Below, in pieces: positions 38,851 to 46,497 of a DNA stretch of 64,000 bases. Below the pieces are notes generated by a model, which saw only the letters and a list, made by a program, of their open reading frames with translations, ran no database searches and had not been told where the DNA came from. Every line of letters begins with the position of its first letter. Position 1 is the stretch's first letter. Position numbers and translations under genes: made by a program. Source of the stretch: Nannocystis bainbridge (lineage in GTDB: Bacteria; Myxococcota_A; Polyangia; Nannocystales; Nannocystaceae); NCBI RefSeq assembly GCF_028368995.1, contig NZ_JAQNDL010000001.1, forward strand, positions 2,000,001-2,064,000, written 5' to 3'.

Positions 38851-39905
38851 TCGTCCAGCCCGGCCCCGACGTCGAGCGCCGCGAGCTGCTCGCCGTCGCC
38901 TTCCACAACTACCCCCTCGACGACGCCCTCGTCGCCTGCCAGATCCCCATCGGCACCCCCGGCGGCGCCGCCGTCATCTCCTACGAGAACGCCCTCTGCT
39001 CGCTCCACGTCGACGAGCACGGCGCCGCCATCCGCGAGCTCATCACCGACGTCGTCCCCGCGATCGCCCCCGGCGACCTCGCCCCGGTCCACCCCGCCGT
39101 CCCGGGCCCGGTCTGCACCTACCTGCAGAGCCGACGCATGATCCGCTACGACCTCGCGGCCCACGCGACCCGCCAGCTGCGCATGCTCCACGGCGACAAC
39201 ACCCTGCTCGCGGGCGCATGGCTCTCGGGCCAGGAGACGCGCCTCGCCGTGCAGGTCGAGGACACCAGCCGCTACGACGACGGCGGCCTGGTGCTCGGGC
39301 GCATCGAGGTGTTCGACCTCGCCACCGACCGCCGCCTCGGCGCCGCTCCGCTGCCGCGGGCCCGCGACGCCGGCCAGGGCTGGGCGGCCGGCGCCGACAT
39401 CGTGGCGATCGCCCAGAATGGCGGCCTGGCGGTGTTCACCGCCGATTTCGCCCTGCTCATCGAGCACCCGCTGACCCGCGCCGCCCGGGACGCGCTCGCC
39501 GAGGCTGGCGCGTCCGAGGTCCACTCCTTGCGGATCCACCCCACGCAGCCGCTCGCGGTCCTCGCCGCCTGCACCGCCGACACGATGGGCGTCCGCGACT
39601 TCACGCTCCACCGGATCACGTGGAGCGCGACCGGCAGCTTCGAGGTGCGCCGCCTGGCCAAGCTGCACGCCGTCGGCGACGTCGGCTTCGGCGCGTTCGC
39701 CCCCGCCGGCGACGCCCTCGACGTCCGCATCGCCACCGGCGGCGTCACCTGGATGATGCTCGCCGTCGGCCCGCACGCGCTGCTCGACCTCGGCCCCTCG
39801 CGCGGCCTGCAGGGCGCCGGTTGGTCGGGCCCGCGGCGGTTCCTCGCGTTCGAGCGCGGCGCGGCCCAGATCGCCGTATGGAACCTGCCCGAAGGGACAG
39901 CATGA
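38847..39905 (+). CDS. Propeller-like protein of the VgrG operon, unknown (possible immunity or accessory)
   Basis: 352 residues, no signal peptide. A pattern of about five to six short beta repeats (LLAVAFHNYPLDDALVAC, MLHGDNTLLAGAWLSG, IVAIAQNGGLAVFT, VHSLRIHPTQPLAVLAACTA and FGAFAPAGDALDVRIA) suggests a propeller. It sits between the PAAR-amidohydrolase and the FHA-DUF4123 gene with 4-bp overlaps on both sides (GTGA and ATGA), so it is translated with them. A cognate immunity protein or a loading factor are the obvious options; neither is shown by sequence. Confidence 0.7.
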   Translation: MIVQPGPDVERRELLAVAFHNYPLDDALVACQIPIGTPGGAAVISYENALCSLHVDEHGAAIRELITDVVPAIAPGDLAPVHPAVPGPVCTYLQSRRMIRYDLAAHATRQLRMLHGDNTLLAGAWLSGQETRLAVQVEDTSRYDDGGLVLGRIEVFDLATDRRLGAAPLPRARDAGQGWAAGADIVAIAQNGGLAVFTADFALLIEHPLTRAARDALAEAGASEVHSLRIHPTQPLAVLAACTADTMGVRDFTLHRITWSATGSFEVRRLAKLHAVGDVGFGAFAPAGDALDVRIATGGVTWMMLAVGPHALLDLGPSRGLQGAGWSGPRRFLAFERGAAQIAVWNLPEGTA

Positions 39906-40735
39906 GCGCGCGCGGCATCGTCGAGCTGTGCTGGGGCCCGCAGCAGGGCGCCAAGGCGGTCGTCACGCCCGGGCGGCCGCTGACGCTCGGCCGCGACCCG
40001 GCGGCCTCGCTGGTGCTCGACGACCCGACCGTCGCCCCGGTGCACGCCGCCGTCGAGTGGGACGGCAGGACCGCGCGCCTGCGCCACCTCGGCGGCCCGG
40101 CCCTGACCTTGCTCTCGGGACAGGCCGTGACCACCGTCGCCCCGCTCGAGCACGCCGCGTGGATCCGCATCGGCGGCACCGACCTCAGCTTCCACGTCGA
40201 GGCGCTCACCCCGGCCCCCTGGTCGCGCGAGCCGGACGACGAGGTCGCCGCCGAGGCCGCGCTGGCGCACCTCCAGCGCGTCCCCGGCCCGCTGTTCGCC
40301 GTGCTCGACACCGCCTGCGAGCCGCGCATCGCCGAGCTCGTGCGCGAGTCGGTGGCCCCGTGGCGCTCGCTGTTCGACGGGGTCGAGGGCGCCCGCCTCG
40401 CCGACGCCGCCCCGCATGTGGTCTCGCTGTCGGCCGACCCGCGCCTGTGCGCCGACCTCGTGCGCGAGGGCTGGGGCTACCGCTGGGGCGTGCTGCTGAC
40501 CAGCGACCGCTCGCTGTTCGAGGTCCGCCAGCACCTGCGCAAGTTCCTCCTGGTCCAGCGCGAGGGCACCCCGGAGCCGACCTACTTCCGCTTCTACGAT
40601 CCCGGCGTGCTGCGCGTGTTCCTCGACACCTGCACCCCGACCGAGCTGTCGCAGTGGTTCGGCGGCGTGATCCGCTGCCACCTCGGCGAGGACCTCGACA
40701 GCCCGACCGGCTGGTGGCGCTTCGACGCCCGCTGA
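39902..40735 (+). CDS. FHA-DUF4123 fusion, T6SS cargo adaptor
   Basis: 277 residues. The N-terminal FHA domain (about 20-105) has LGRDPAASLVLDDPTVAPVHAAVEW, with the conserved GR and H but a weak serine position. The C-terminal DUF4123 domain (about 130-255) has LFAVLDTACEPRI, GYRWGVLLTS, LRKFLLVQREG and FRFYDPGVLRVFL. DUF4123 proteins are chaperones/adaptors that load effectors onto VgrG. The FHA part could add a phosphothreonine-dependent check, plausible in a kinase-rich myxobacterium. It is the last gene of the operon and is followed by a perfect hairpin. Confidence 0.87.
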   Translation: MSARGIVELCWGPQQGAKAVVTPGRPLTLGRDPAASLVLDDPTVAPVHAAVEWDGRTARLRHLGGPALTLLSGQAVTTVAPLEHAAWIRIGGTDLSFHVEALTPAPWSREPDDEVAAEAALAHLQRVPGPLFAVLDTACEPRIAELVRESVAPWRSLFDGVEGARLADAAPHVVSLSADPRLCADLVREGWGYRWGVLLTSDRSLFEVRQHLRKFLLVQREGTPEPTYFRFYDPGVLRVFLDTCTPTELSQWFGGVIRCHLGEDLDSPTGWWRFDAR

Positions 40736-40740
40736 CCGCC

Positions 40741-40772
40741 GTTCGGACATGTCCCTTGTGGCATGTCCGAAC
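40741..40772. terminator. Long hairpin-family element between convergent genes
   Basis: Perfect 11-bp arms GTTCGGACATG / CATGTCCGAAC with a 10-nt loop, 5 bp after the FHA-DUF4123 stop and close to the stop of a convergent gene. Same layout as 28931-28962. A further half-site, GGACATG, follows. Confidence 0.75.
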
Positions 40773-40802
40773 GGACATGCTCTAAAATACAGGTGGCCCC
40801 GC

Positions 40803-41177
40803 TCACGGGGAGGCGAACGACGGGATGTCGATCTTGTCGAGGCCGCGCAGCGAGACGCTGACGCCGCCGCCGATCCAGATCACCGGCGCCGCGATCGTCA
40901 CCACCAGCCCCACGAGCACCGCCGCGAGCGCCGGGCCCCGCATCAGCCCCGCGCGATCGCCTCGCCACAGCCGCACCCCGGCGACCACGGCGACCACGCC
41001 CGCCGCCGCCTGGGCGACCGCCGGCACCAGCATCAGCGTCACGCCGGGCTCGCGCAGCCCAGACGCCAGCAACAACCACAGCAGCAGGTGCACCACCGCC
41101 AGGCCCGCGGCGATCTGCGTCCAGCGGGCCGCGAACACGCGCCCGGCCGCCAGCGAAACCTCGGGGTCGGAGCCCAT
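40803..41177 (-). CDS. Small membrane protein, unknown
   Basis: A 124-residue protein with three likely membrane helices (about 20-42, 47-68 and 82-105) and a short soluble tail (VSLRGLDKIDIPSFASP). The ATG at 41177 is the start. No family recognised. It converges on the T6SS cargo operon. Confidence 0.65.
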   Translation of the reverse strand: MGSDPEVSLAAGRVFAARWTQIAAGLAVVHLLLWLLLASGLREPGVTLMLVPAVAQAAAGVVAVVAGVRLWRGDRAGLMRGPALAAVLVGLVVTIAAPVIWIGGGVSVSLRGLDKIDIPSFASP

Positions 41178-41264
41178 GCCCCAGCTTCGTCGATGTCGCG
41201 CAGCCCGTCGAGGCCCGGCTCCCAACGCTCCCCCGACACCTCGATGGAATCGCGCGCGCCCTCT

Positions 41265-42299
41265 TCACACCGTGATCACGACCTTGCCCTGCGTGTGTCC
41301 GGCCGCCACGTGCCCCAGCGCTGCCCCCGTCTCGGCCAGCGCGTACGTATGCTCGATCACCGGCCGGAGCTTGCCCGCCGCCACCAGCTCCGCCAGCAGC
41401 TGTAGATCGGCCTGGCGCGGCGCCGTCATCAGCGACGCCATGCGCGGCCCCGGCAGCGCGTTCCGCAGCATCATGCGCGTCAGCCGGCCCATCGGCCCCA
41501 GCCACTCGCCGCCTCCGCCCGCGCAGGCCACGTACACCCCCGTGGGCGTCAGCAGCGAGCGGCAGATCGCCAGCGACCGATCGCCGATCATGTCGAACAC
41601 CACGTCGTGGCGCTCGGGCAGCGCCGCGTAGTCCTCGCGGGTGTAGTCGATCACCCGCGCAGCCCCGAGCGACATGACCGTTTGCACATGTCGGGTGCTG
41701 CACACCGCCGTCACCTCGGCCCCGAGCGCCCGGGCCACCTGCACCGCCATCGTCCCGACCCCGCCCGACGCCCCGACGATCAGCGCCCGCTGCCCCGCCT
41801 GCAGCTTGCCGACGTCGCGCAGCCCCTGCAGCGCCGTCATCCCCGCGTCGGGCAGCGCGGCCGCCTCGGCGAAGCTCGCCTCCGCCGGCATCACCGCCCA
41901 CCGCTCCGCCGGCGCGCGCACGTACTCGGCGAAGCCCGCCTGCACCAGCCCGAACACCCGCTGGCCCGGCGCGAACGCGGTGACCCCCGGCCCGACCGCC
42001 GCCACCACCCCGGCCACGTTCTGCCCGGCCACCCGCTGCTTCGGCCGCCGCAGCCCGAACATCAGCCGCAGCAGATACGGCTTGCCCGTCAGCAAGTGCA
42101 CGTCGCCCCTGCTCACCGACGCCGCATGCACCCGCACCAGCACCTCGCCCGCGCCCACCTCCGGGCGCGCGACCTCCTCCAGGCGCAGCACCTCGGGCCC
42201 GCCGTAGGCCGACTGGACGATCGCGCGCATGCTCGCGGGCAGGGCCTGCACGGCCGTGGAAGGATGGATGGAAGCACTCGCGCCGTTCGCCATGGTCAT
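41265..42299 (-). CDS. Zinc-independent NAD(P)-dependent alcohol dehydrogenase / quinone-oxidoreductase-like (MDR)
   Basis: A 344-residue medium-chain dehydrogenase/reductase. The GroES-like N terminus has VRVHAASVSRGDVHLLTGKP and GQNVAGVVAAVGPGV. The Rossmann domain has VGASGGVGTMAVQVARALGAEVTAVC, then the late HTQGKVVITV block. Catalytic-zinc cysteine and histidine ligands are absent, which fits the quinone-oxidoreductase branch; the substrate is unknown. It is divergent from a TetR gene, with two operators between them, so it is the likely regulatory target. Confidence 0.87.
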   Translation of the reverse strand: MTMANGASASIHPSTAVQALPASMRAIVQSAYGGPEVLRLEEVARPEVGAGEVLVRVHAASVSRGDVHLLTGKPYLLRLMFGLRRPKQRVAGQNVAGVVAAVGPGVTAFAPGQRVFGLVQAGFAEYVRAPAERWAVMPAEASFAEAAALPDAGMTALQGLRDVGKLQAGQRALIVGASGGVGTMAVQVARALGAEVTAVCSTRHVQTVMSLGAARVIDYTREDYAALPERHDVVFDMIGDRSLAICRSLLTPTGVYVACAGGGGEWLGPMGRLTRMMLRNALPGPRMASLMTAPRQADLQLLAELVAAGKLRPVIEHTYALAETGAALGHVAAGHTQGKVVITV

Positions 42300-42313
42300 G
42301 TCGTCTCCGCCGG

Positions 42314-42362
42314 AACTTACGCTGTAAGTTGACCGCCAGAAGAGTAAAGCTTACACCGTAAG
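42314..42362. promoter_or_regulatory. Two TetR operators between divergent genes
   Basis: Site 1: AACTTAC-GCT-GTAAGTT (42314-42330). Site 2: CTTAC-ACC-GTAAG (42350-42362). Both share the same half-site with a 3-bp centre, and the centres are 34 bp apart. Between them lies a TetR promoter candidate, -35 TTGACC (42329-42334), 17-nt spacer and a weak -10 (42352-42357), which the two sites would block. The tetR ATG follows 7 nt after the -10. Confidence 0.75.
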
Positions 42363-42364
42363 TT

Positions 42365-43066
42365 ATGGCAAGCACGAAAGCGCCGAAGCGGGCCCAGACC
42401 CGCCGCAAGCCGGCCCGGCGGGCCCCGCTGAGCCGCGAGCGGGTGCTCGCCACGGCCATCGAACTGGCCGACGCCGAGGGCCTCGAGGCGCTGTCGATGC
42501 GCAGGCTCGCGCAGGCGCTCGGGGTCGAGGCGATGTCGCTCTACAACCACGTGAAGAGCAAAGAGGACGTGCTCGACGCGATGGTCGACCTCGTGATCGG
42601 CGAGATCGAGGCGCCCGCGATCGGCGGCGACTGGAAGGCCGCGCTGCGTCGGCGCGCCGTCTCGGCCCACGCGGTCCTGATGCGCCACCGCTGGGCCCCG
42701 CAGCTGGTCGTGTCGACCCTCAACATCGGCCCGGCGATGCGCCGCTACGTCGACGCCACCCTCGGCTGCCTGCACGCCGCCGGCTTCTCCTACGCCGAGG
42801 CCGACCACGCCTGGAACGCGCTCGACAGCCACATCTACGGCTTCACCCTGCAGGCCCTGAACTTCCCGCTCGAGCCCTCCCAGTACGCCGGCGCCGCCGC
42901 CCAGTTCCTCCACCTCATCCCGCCCGAGCAGTTCCCCCACATGCACGCGCTGTCCCTGCTGGTCATCGACGGCGAACACGACGGCCTGCAAGACTTCACG
43001 TTCGGCCTCGATCTGCTGCTCGACGGCCTCGAGCGGCTGCTCGGCGCCAAGAAGCCGGCGGTCTAG
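42365..43066 (+). CDS. TetR-family repressor
   Basis: 233 residues. The N-terminal helix-turn-helix (about 22-70) shows LSRERVLATAIELADAEGLEALSMRRLAQALGVEAMSLYNHVKSKEDVLDAMVD, a typical TetR pattern. A C-terminal all-alpha ligand domain of the TetR_C type (RHRWAPQLV and LHAAGFSYAEADHAWNALDSHIYG) follows. Basic residues before the HTH (KRAQTRRKPARR) may add DNA contacts. It probably represses itself and the divergent oxidoreductase through the paired operators. Confidence 0.9.
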   Translation: MASTKAPKRAQTRRKPARRAPLSRERVLATAIELADAEGLEALSMRRLAQALGVEAMSLYNHVKSKEDVLDAMVDLVIGEIEAPAIGGDWKAALRRRAVSAHAVLMRHRWAPQLVVSTLNIGPAMRRYVDATLGCLHAAGFSYAEADHAWNALDSHIYGFTLQALNFPLEPSQYAGAAAQFLHLIPPEQFPHMHALSLLVIDGEHDGLQDFTFGLDLLLDGLERLLGAKKPAV

Positions 43067-43126
43067 CTCCGCGTCCGCGTGGACGCGGATCGGACGTGAC
43101 GACCCGTGACGGGGAGCGTCGTGGGT

Positions 43127-43642
43127 TCAGGATCCCGTCACCACGGTCACCCACTGGCTCGTGTATTTGTTGTTCTGAGTCGGCGGGCGCACGTAAAACA
43201 GGGTCTCGTAGGCGGACGCCCAGTTCGCTCCGGCCAGCAGCTTCCACTGGCGGACGAATTCGCTCGCGCTCTGCGGCGTGCTGATGCGGATGGAGCGGTC
43301 GAGGTAGGTTTGGATGAGGTAGGCGGAGCCACCGGCGTCGAAGAAGACGTTGAAGTTGTGATTGGCCCCGGAGACCTCGAATGACATCGAGAAGTTGACG
43401 AATGTCTGCGCGGCGAATTGATCGGGCCATTGCGACGGATCCACTCCGTAGTTCCGCTGGACCTGGGTGCCGCGTGACGCGGTCTCCACGAATTCCAGGT
43501 TCGCCCCGGCGAAGTAGTTGCAGGACCAGCCGCTATTGCTCATTTTATCGCTCGAGAGCGACGGCAGGCTGAAGTTCTTGTCCAGCTCGTGGAGAGCGTC
43601 GTTGGTGGCCGCGAGAACCAGAGAATTGGTGATGGTGGGCAT
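43127..43642 (-). CDS. Unknown protein of the DUF2589-associated cluster
   Basis: 171 residues, with no signal peptide or membrane helix. It is rich in Asn, Ser, Phe and aromatic residues and lower in GC than most neighbours. Segments such as WSCNYFAGANLEFVE, QTFVNFSMSFEVSGANHNFNVFFDAGGSAYLIQTYLDRS and the final YTSQWVTVVTGS suggest a beta-sandwich. A strong SD AGGAGG precedes the ATG at 43642. It is the last gene of a minus-strand group with a zinc ribbon and two DUF2589-type proteins. Family not recognised. Confidence 0.65.
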   Translation of the reverse strand: MPTITNSLVLAATNDALHELDKNFSLPSLSSDKMSNSGWSCNYFAGANLEFVETASRGTQVQRNYGVDPSQWPDQFAAQTFVNFSMSFEVSGANHNFNVFFDAGGSAYLIQTYLDRSIRISTPQSASEFVRQWKLLAGANWASAYETLFYVRPPTQNNKYTSQWVTVVTGS

Positions 43643-44002
43643 GGATTCCTCCTGAGCCTCGGTGTTACCGAGAATGTCGTCGAGCCCGCGCCGGTGCACG
43701 ATGCGGATGTCCATCAGCAGAGCGCAGCTGCGGCCGGACGTCCAGCGATAAATGGCGTGGGGCAATGGGCGATTGCGATTCCTTCGGCGTATCGTTGTTC
43801 GCTCCCGCCGGCCGAGAACGCGGGAGGAGCCCGGGGTCAGTGGCCGACCCGCCAAAGCCCCTCCGGCCGCAGCTCCGCGGCGCTTCGGCAGCGGCCGGGA
43901 CGGCTCACGCCCTATTCTTTCGCGAGCGGTTCGTCCGGCAATGGCTGGCAATGCGCGTTTCAAGGGGCGGCATCGCTCGTCACACCGTCTGACCAGCGAG
44001 CG

Positions 44003-44032
44003 CCCATTGGGCGCCCCTCGGGCGCCCATGGG
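44003..44032. terminator. GC-rich inverted repeat between two cluster genes
   Basis: CCCATTGGGCGCCC / GGGCGCCCATGGG around CTC, with one bulged T. It lies in the 504-bp gap (43643-44146) between the zinc-ribbon gene and the 43642 gene; a terminator or attenuator is plausible. No gene is seen in the gap. Confidence 0.5.
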
Positions 44033-44146
44033 CGACGCGAACTCGCCGCGACGTCCGTGGTTCTGCCGCCGCCGGACGACGACGAACCCTCCGCGCCGGC
44101 ACGAACGCCGCCGCGGGTTCCCCCGCGCTTCGTGCTTTGCGCGTCG

Positions 44147-44353
44147 TCAGCCGGACGAGCGCCGGACCTCGTTCGACCGCTTGCGCAGCGCGTCGAGCTT
44201 GGACATCGCATCGGCGACCGTCGAGACGCTGTCGCGTGACAGTGTGAGCATTGCGCGACAGCCGGTGCAGACGAAGGTCTCGCCGCGGAGGAGCGCGTGG
44301 GCGTCGAAGACGATGATACCGCCGCAATCAGGGCAGGAGATCTGGCTGCTCAT
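44147..44353 (-). CDS. Small zinc-ribbon protein
   Basis: 68 residues with two CxxC pairs (CPDCGG at about 7-12 and CTGCRAML at about 29-36), forming a zinc ribbon, and a basic helical tail (MSKLDALRKRSNEVRRSSG). A GAGGTGAG ribosome site precedes the ATG. It lies between the DUF2589 genes and the 43642 gene. It could bind nucleic acid or a partner protein; no specific family recognised. Confidence 0.7.
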   Translation of the reverse strand: MSSQISCPDCGGIIVFDAHALLRGETFVCTGCRAMLTLSRDSVSTVADAMSKLDALRKRSNEVRRSSG

Positions 44354-44460
44354 GGCTCACCTCGTGGACTCGAGAACATACGCGGTGGGTTCGATCGTGA
44401 ACGGCCCACGCGCGACGCACACCGCGTCGTCGCGCGCGGGCCCGGGCCGCGAGAGCGGGC

Positions 44461-45135
44461 TCAGGCGCTCGACGGGTCGCTCGGCATCGTGATCGGCGTG
44501 ATCGAGTTGGTGAACGCCTGGATGATCGTCGTCACGCCCTGCGGCAGCGGCAGCTGGCCGGCGTGGACCCGCACGCCGTACTTCGCCGAGTTGCTCTTCT
44601 CGTAGTGGGTGTCGTGGCTGGTCGCCCGGGCGCTGTCGTACGACACGCTGCCGGTGACCGAGGCCGAGAACATGCCGAAGCCGACCTTGGCCGAGAAGGT
44701 CGACGAGGCCGCCATCTTGTCTTCGGTGGTCTCGTTGCTGGCCTCGCTGTAGCTCGACTTCACCTCCATGTCGAAGGTGATGTCGACGTTGTCGACCGCC
44801 AGCGAATTGAGCGGGAGGATCGTCAGCAGCGGCAGCGAGAAGGTGGTCGTGACCTGGTCGATGCTCGGCTTGCTGTCGGCCACATCCGGGTCGGCCGGGA
44901 TCAGCACGCCGCGCGTCAACTTCATGTCGATGATGATCGGCGAGTACGTATCGACCTTCTCGTCGCCCTCCCCCGTCGACTGGATCGCAAAGGCCGTGTC
45001 GAGCAAGAACCGCGTCTGCGTGACGGCCATCATGTTGTTGGCCTCGGCGGCCGCGAGCAGCGGGGCGCCGATGAGGTCGCTCATCGGGAGCCCGGTGAAT
45101 TGTTCTGCCATGGATACGAGTTGTGGTTCAGCCAT
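44461..45135 (-). CDS. DUF2589-domain protein
   Basis: 224 residues. It matches the DUF2589 pattern: an N-terminal helix MSDLIGAPLLAAAEANNMMAVTQTRFLLDTAF, then VDTYSPIIIDMKLTRGVLIP, then SLPLLTILPLNSLAVDNVDITFDMEVKSSYSE, and a Ser/Ala-rich beta region that ends with LPLPQGVTTIIQAFTNSI. The function of the family is unknown. SD-like AGAGGAAG lies upstream of the ATG at 45135; the ATG at residue 9 is an alternative. It follows the 45841 gene by 97 bp. Confidence 0.75.
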   Translation of the reverse strand: MAEPQLVSMAEQFTGLPMSDLIGAPLLAAAEANNMMAVTQTRFLLDTAFAIQSTGEGDEKVDTYSPIIIDMKLTRGVLIPADPDVADSKPSIDQVTTTFSLPLLTILPLNSLAVDNVDITFDMEVKSSYSEASNETTEDKMAASSTFSAKVGFGMFSASVTGSVSYDSARATSHDTHYEKSNSAKYGVRVHAGQLPLPQGVTTIIQAFTNSITPITMPSDPSSA

Positions 45136-45232
45136 TGTCGTCTTCCTCTCTCATGCCTGTGTTACGATTCGAAGCAAAAGGAAACCGATGCGGCCGGTTC
45201 CGGCCGCCGAACGATCCGCGCCGCGGCCCGGT

Positions 45233-45841
45233 TCAGCCGGGGATCTGGGCCCGGAGGGCGCGCTCGTAGCCCTCGACGATCAGCCGCAGCCCCTGGCTCG
45301 ACGGCATCTCGCCGAGCACGATCTCGAGGGTCGCCGGGCGCCTGCCGGACGCCTCGCCGTCGACCTCCGCGCCGGCGGAGCGGGTCGGCACGCCGGCCGC
45401 CAGCGACTCGCCCTGGACGCTGAGATCGAGGTCGGTCTTGAGGCGCAGCTCGGTGATCTGCGCGAACGAGATCGGCGCGAGGGCGATCAGCGGCACGTGC
45501 ACGGTGTGGACGGCCGGGCCCTCGCGGGTCATGTGCGGGTATTGAATGGCGGTGGTCTTGGGCCGCAGGGTGGTGGTGGCGCGTCGCTGCGACTTCAGGG
45601 CCCCCGCGGCCCGCTCGAGCGCCTCGGCGGCCTGACGAATCGCCTCGGGGTCGCCGGCGGCGCTGGCGGCCTCCGAGGCCGCCAGCGCGTCGGCGGTGGC
45701 CGCCGCGACCTCCGGCGACGGGTCGTCCTCGACGGGCTCGAAATAGCCGTGAAAGAGCTCGATATTGCGAGCGGCGAGCGCGTTCGCTGCCTCGGCCACG
45801 CTGCGCTGAACGGCCGCCACCAATCCGTCGAGGTTCAACAT
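45233..45841 (-). CDS. Second DUF2589-like protein, probably leaderless
   Basis: 202 residues. N-terminal helices (LVAAVQRSVAEAANALAARNIELFHGYF), an Ala-rich helical hairpin (about 48-85), then LRPKTTAIQYP and VPLIALAPISFAQITELRLKTDLDLSVQG, which parallels the PLLTILPLNSLAVDNVDITFDMEV segment of its neighbour. I read it as a diverged DUF2589 paralogue. No SD precedes the ATG at 45841, and a strong -10 box ends 8 nt upstream. It is the first gene of the group. Confidence 0.65.
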   Translation of the reverse strand: MLNLDGLVAAVQRSVAEAANALAARNIELFHGYFEPVEDDPSPEVAAATADALAASEAASAAGDPEAIRQAAEALERAAGALKSQRRATTTLRPKTTAIQYPHMTREGPAVHTVHVPLIALAPISFAQITELRLKTDLDLSVQGESLAAGVPTRSAGAEVDGEASGRRPATLEIVLGEMPSSQGLRLIVEGYERALRAQIPG

Positions 45842-45849
45842 CGCGGCTG

Positions 45850-45878
45850 ATTAGAGTCGATTCGCGGTGGCGGGTCAA
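45850..45878 (-). promoter_or_regulatory. Promoter of the DUF2589 group
   Basis: On the minus strand: -35 TTGACC (45878-45873), a 17-nt spacer, -10 TCTAAT (45855-45850). The start codon follows after 8 nt with no ribosome site, predicting a leaderless transcript. Confidence 0.7.
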
Positions 45879-46497
45879 TACAATTCGCAGCGCGGCGCAT
45901 CGACTTAAAATGCACATTGACCGTGAGCAGCGCCGCTCATTTTGCTTACGCTGTTATGTCGTGACTCGGCGGCGCCGCGGCAGCGGCGGAACCACTATAA
46001 AGGACGCTGCCAGGGACGAGCCGCGCCGCCCTGTCCTCGCCTGCGCCCGCCCCCGAGGGCGCACGCGGCTTCACGGCCCGCGCCGCGCCGCGGCCGGGCT
46101 TGCGCGCACAGAAACGATCACCGGCCGATGAACCGGGGCCGCGATTGCGCATTCGCGGTGACGCGAATGCACAGAGCGTCCGCGTCGGCTCGGAGCTGCG
46201 CGCCGAGCCGATCGCGCGGGCGACGTCGAATCCCCTGAATCGGAGAGTACAACCATTATGGGCGCCTGGGGGCGCCTGGGCGCGCCCGGGCGCGCCCGGG
46301 CGTTCGAATGGGTGAGCGCGCTTTCGGGGTGACCTTGTCAGGCGATTTAAATAGGTGGTTGGCGCTTGACGGAAAGCGGGAGAACCAGCAATATCACGGC
46401 GGACGGGCCGCGTGTCGCGTGTCCGGCGATCCATTCGATTCTCATCGACGCCGCGTCGGTGTCAGGCCGTTGCGCCGCGATCATGAAGGAGCATCCC
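45879..46497. other. Divergent intergenic region with GC-rich repeats
   Basis: 619 bp between the DUF2589 group and the ADP-ribosyltransferase gene. At 46261-46300 there are four exact 10-bp blocks: GGCGCCTGGG twice, then CGCGCCCGGG twice. A candidate promoter for the ADP-ribosyltransferase gene, -35 TTGACG (46366-46371), 17-nt spacer, -10 CAATAT (46389-46394), lies about 100 nt before its start. No gene recognised. Confidence 0.5.

Noticed and set aside
34546..40735. A complete type VI secretion system locus
   Set aside because: Only spike, tip/effector and adaptor genes are present; no sheath, Hcp, baseplate, ClpV or membrane-complex genes lie in the window.
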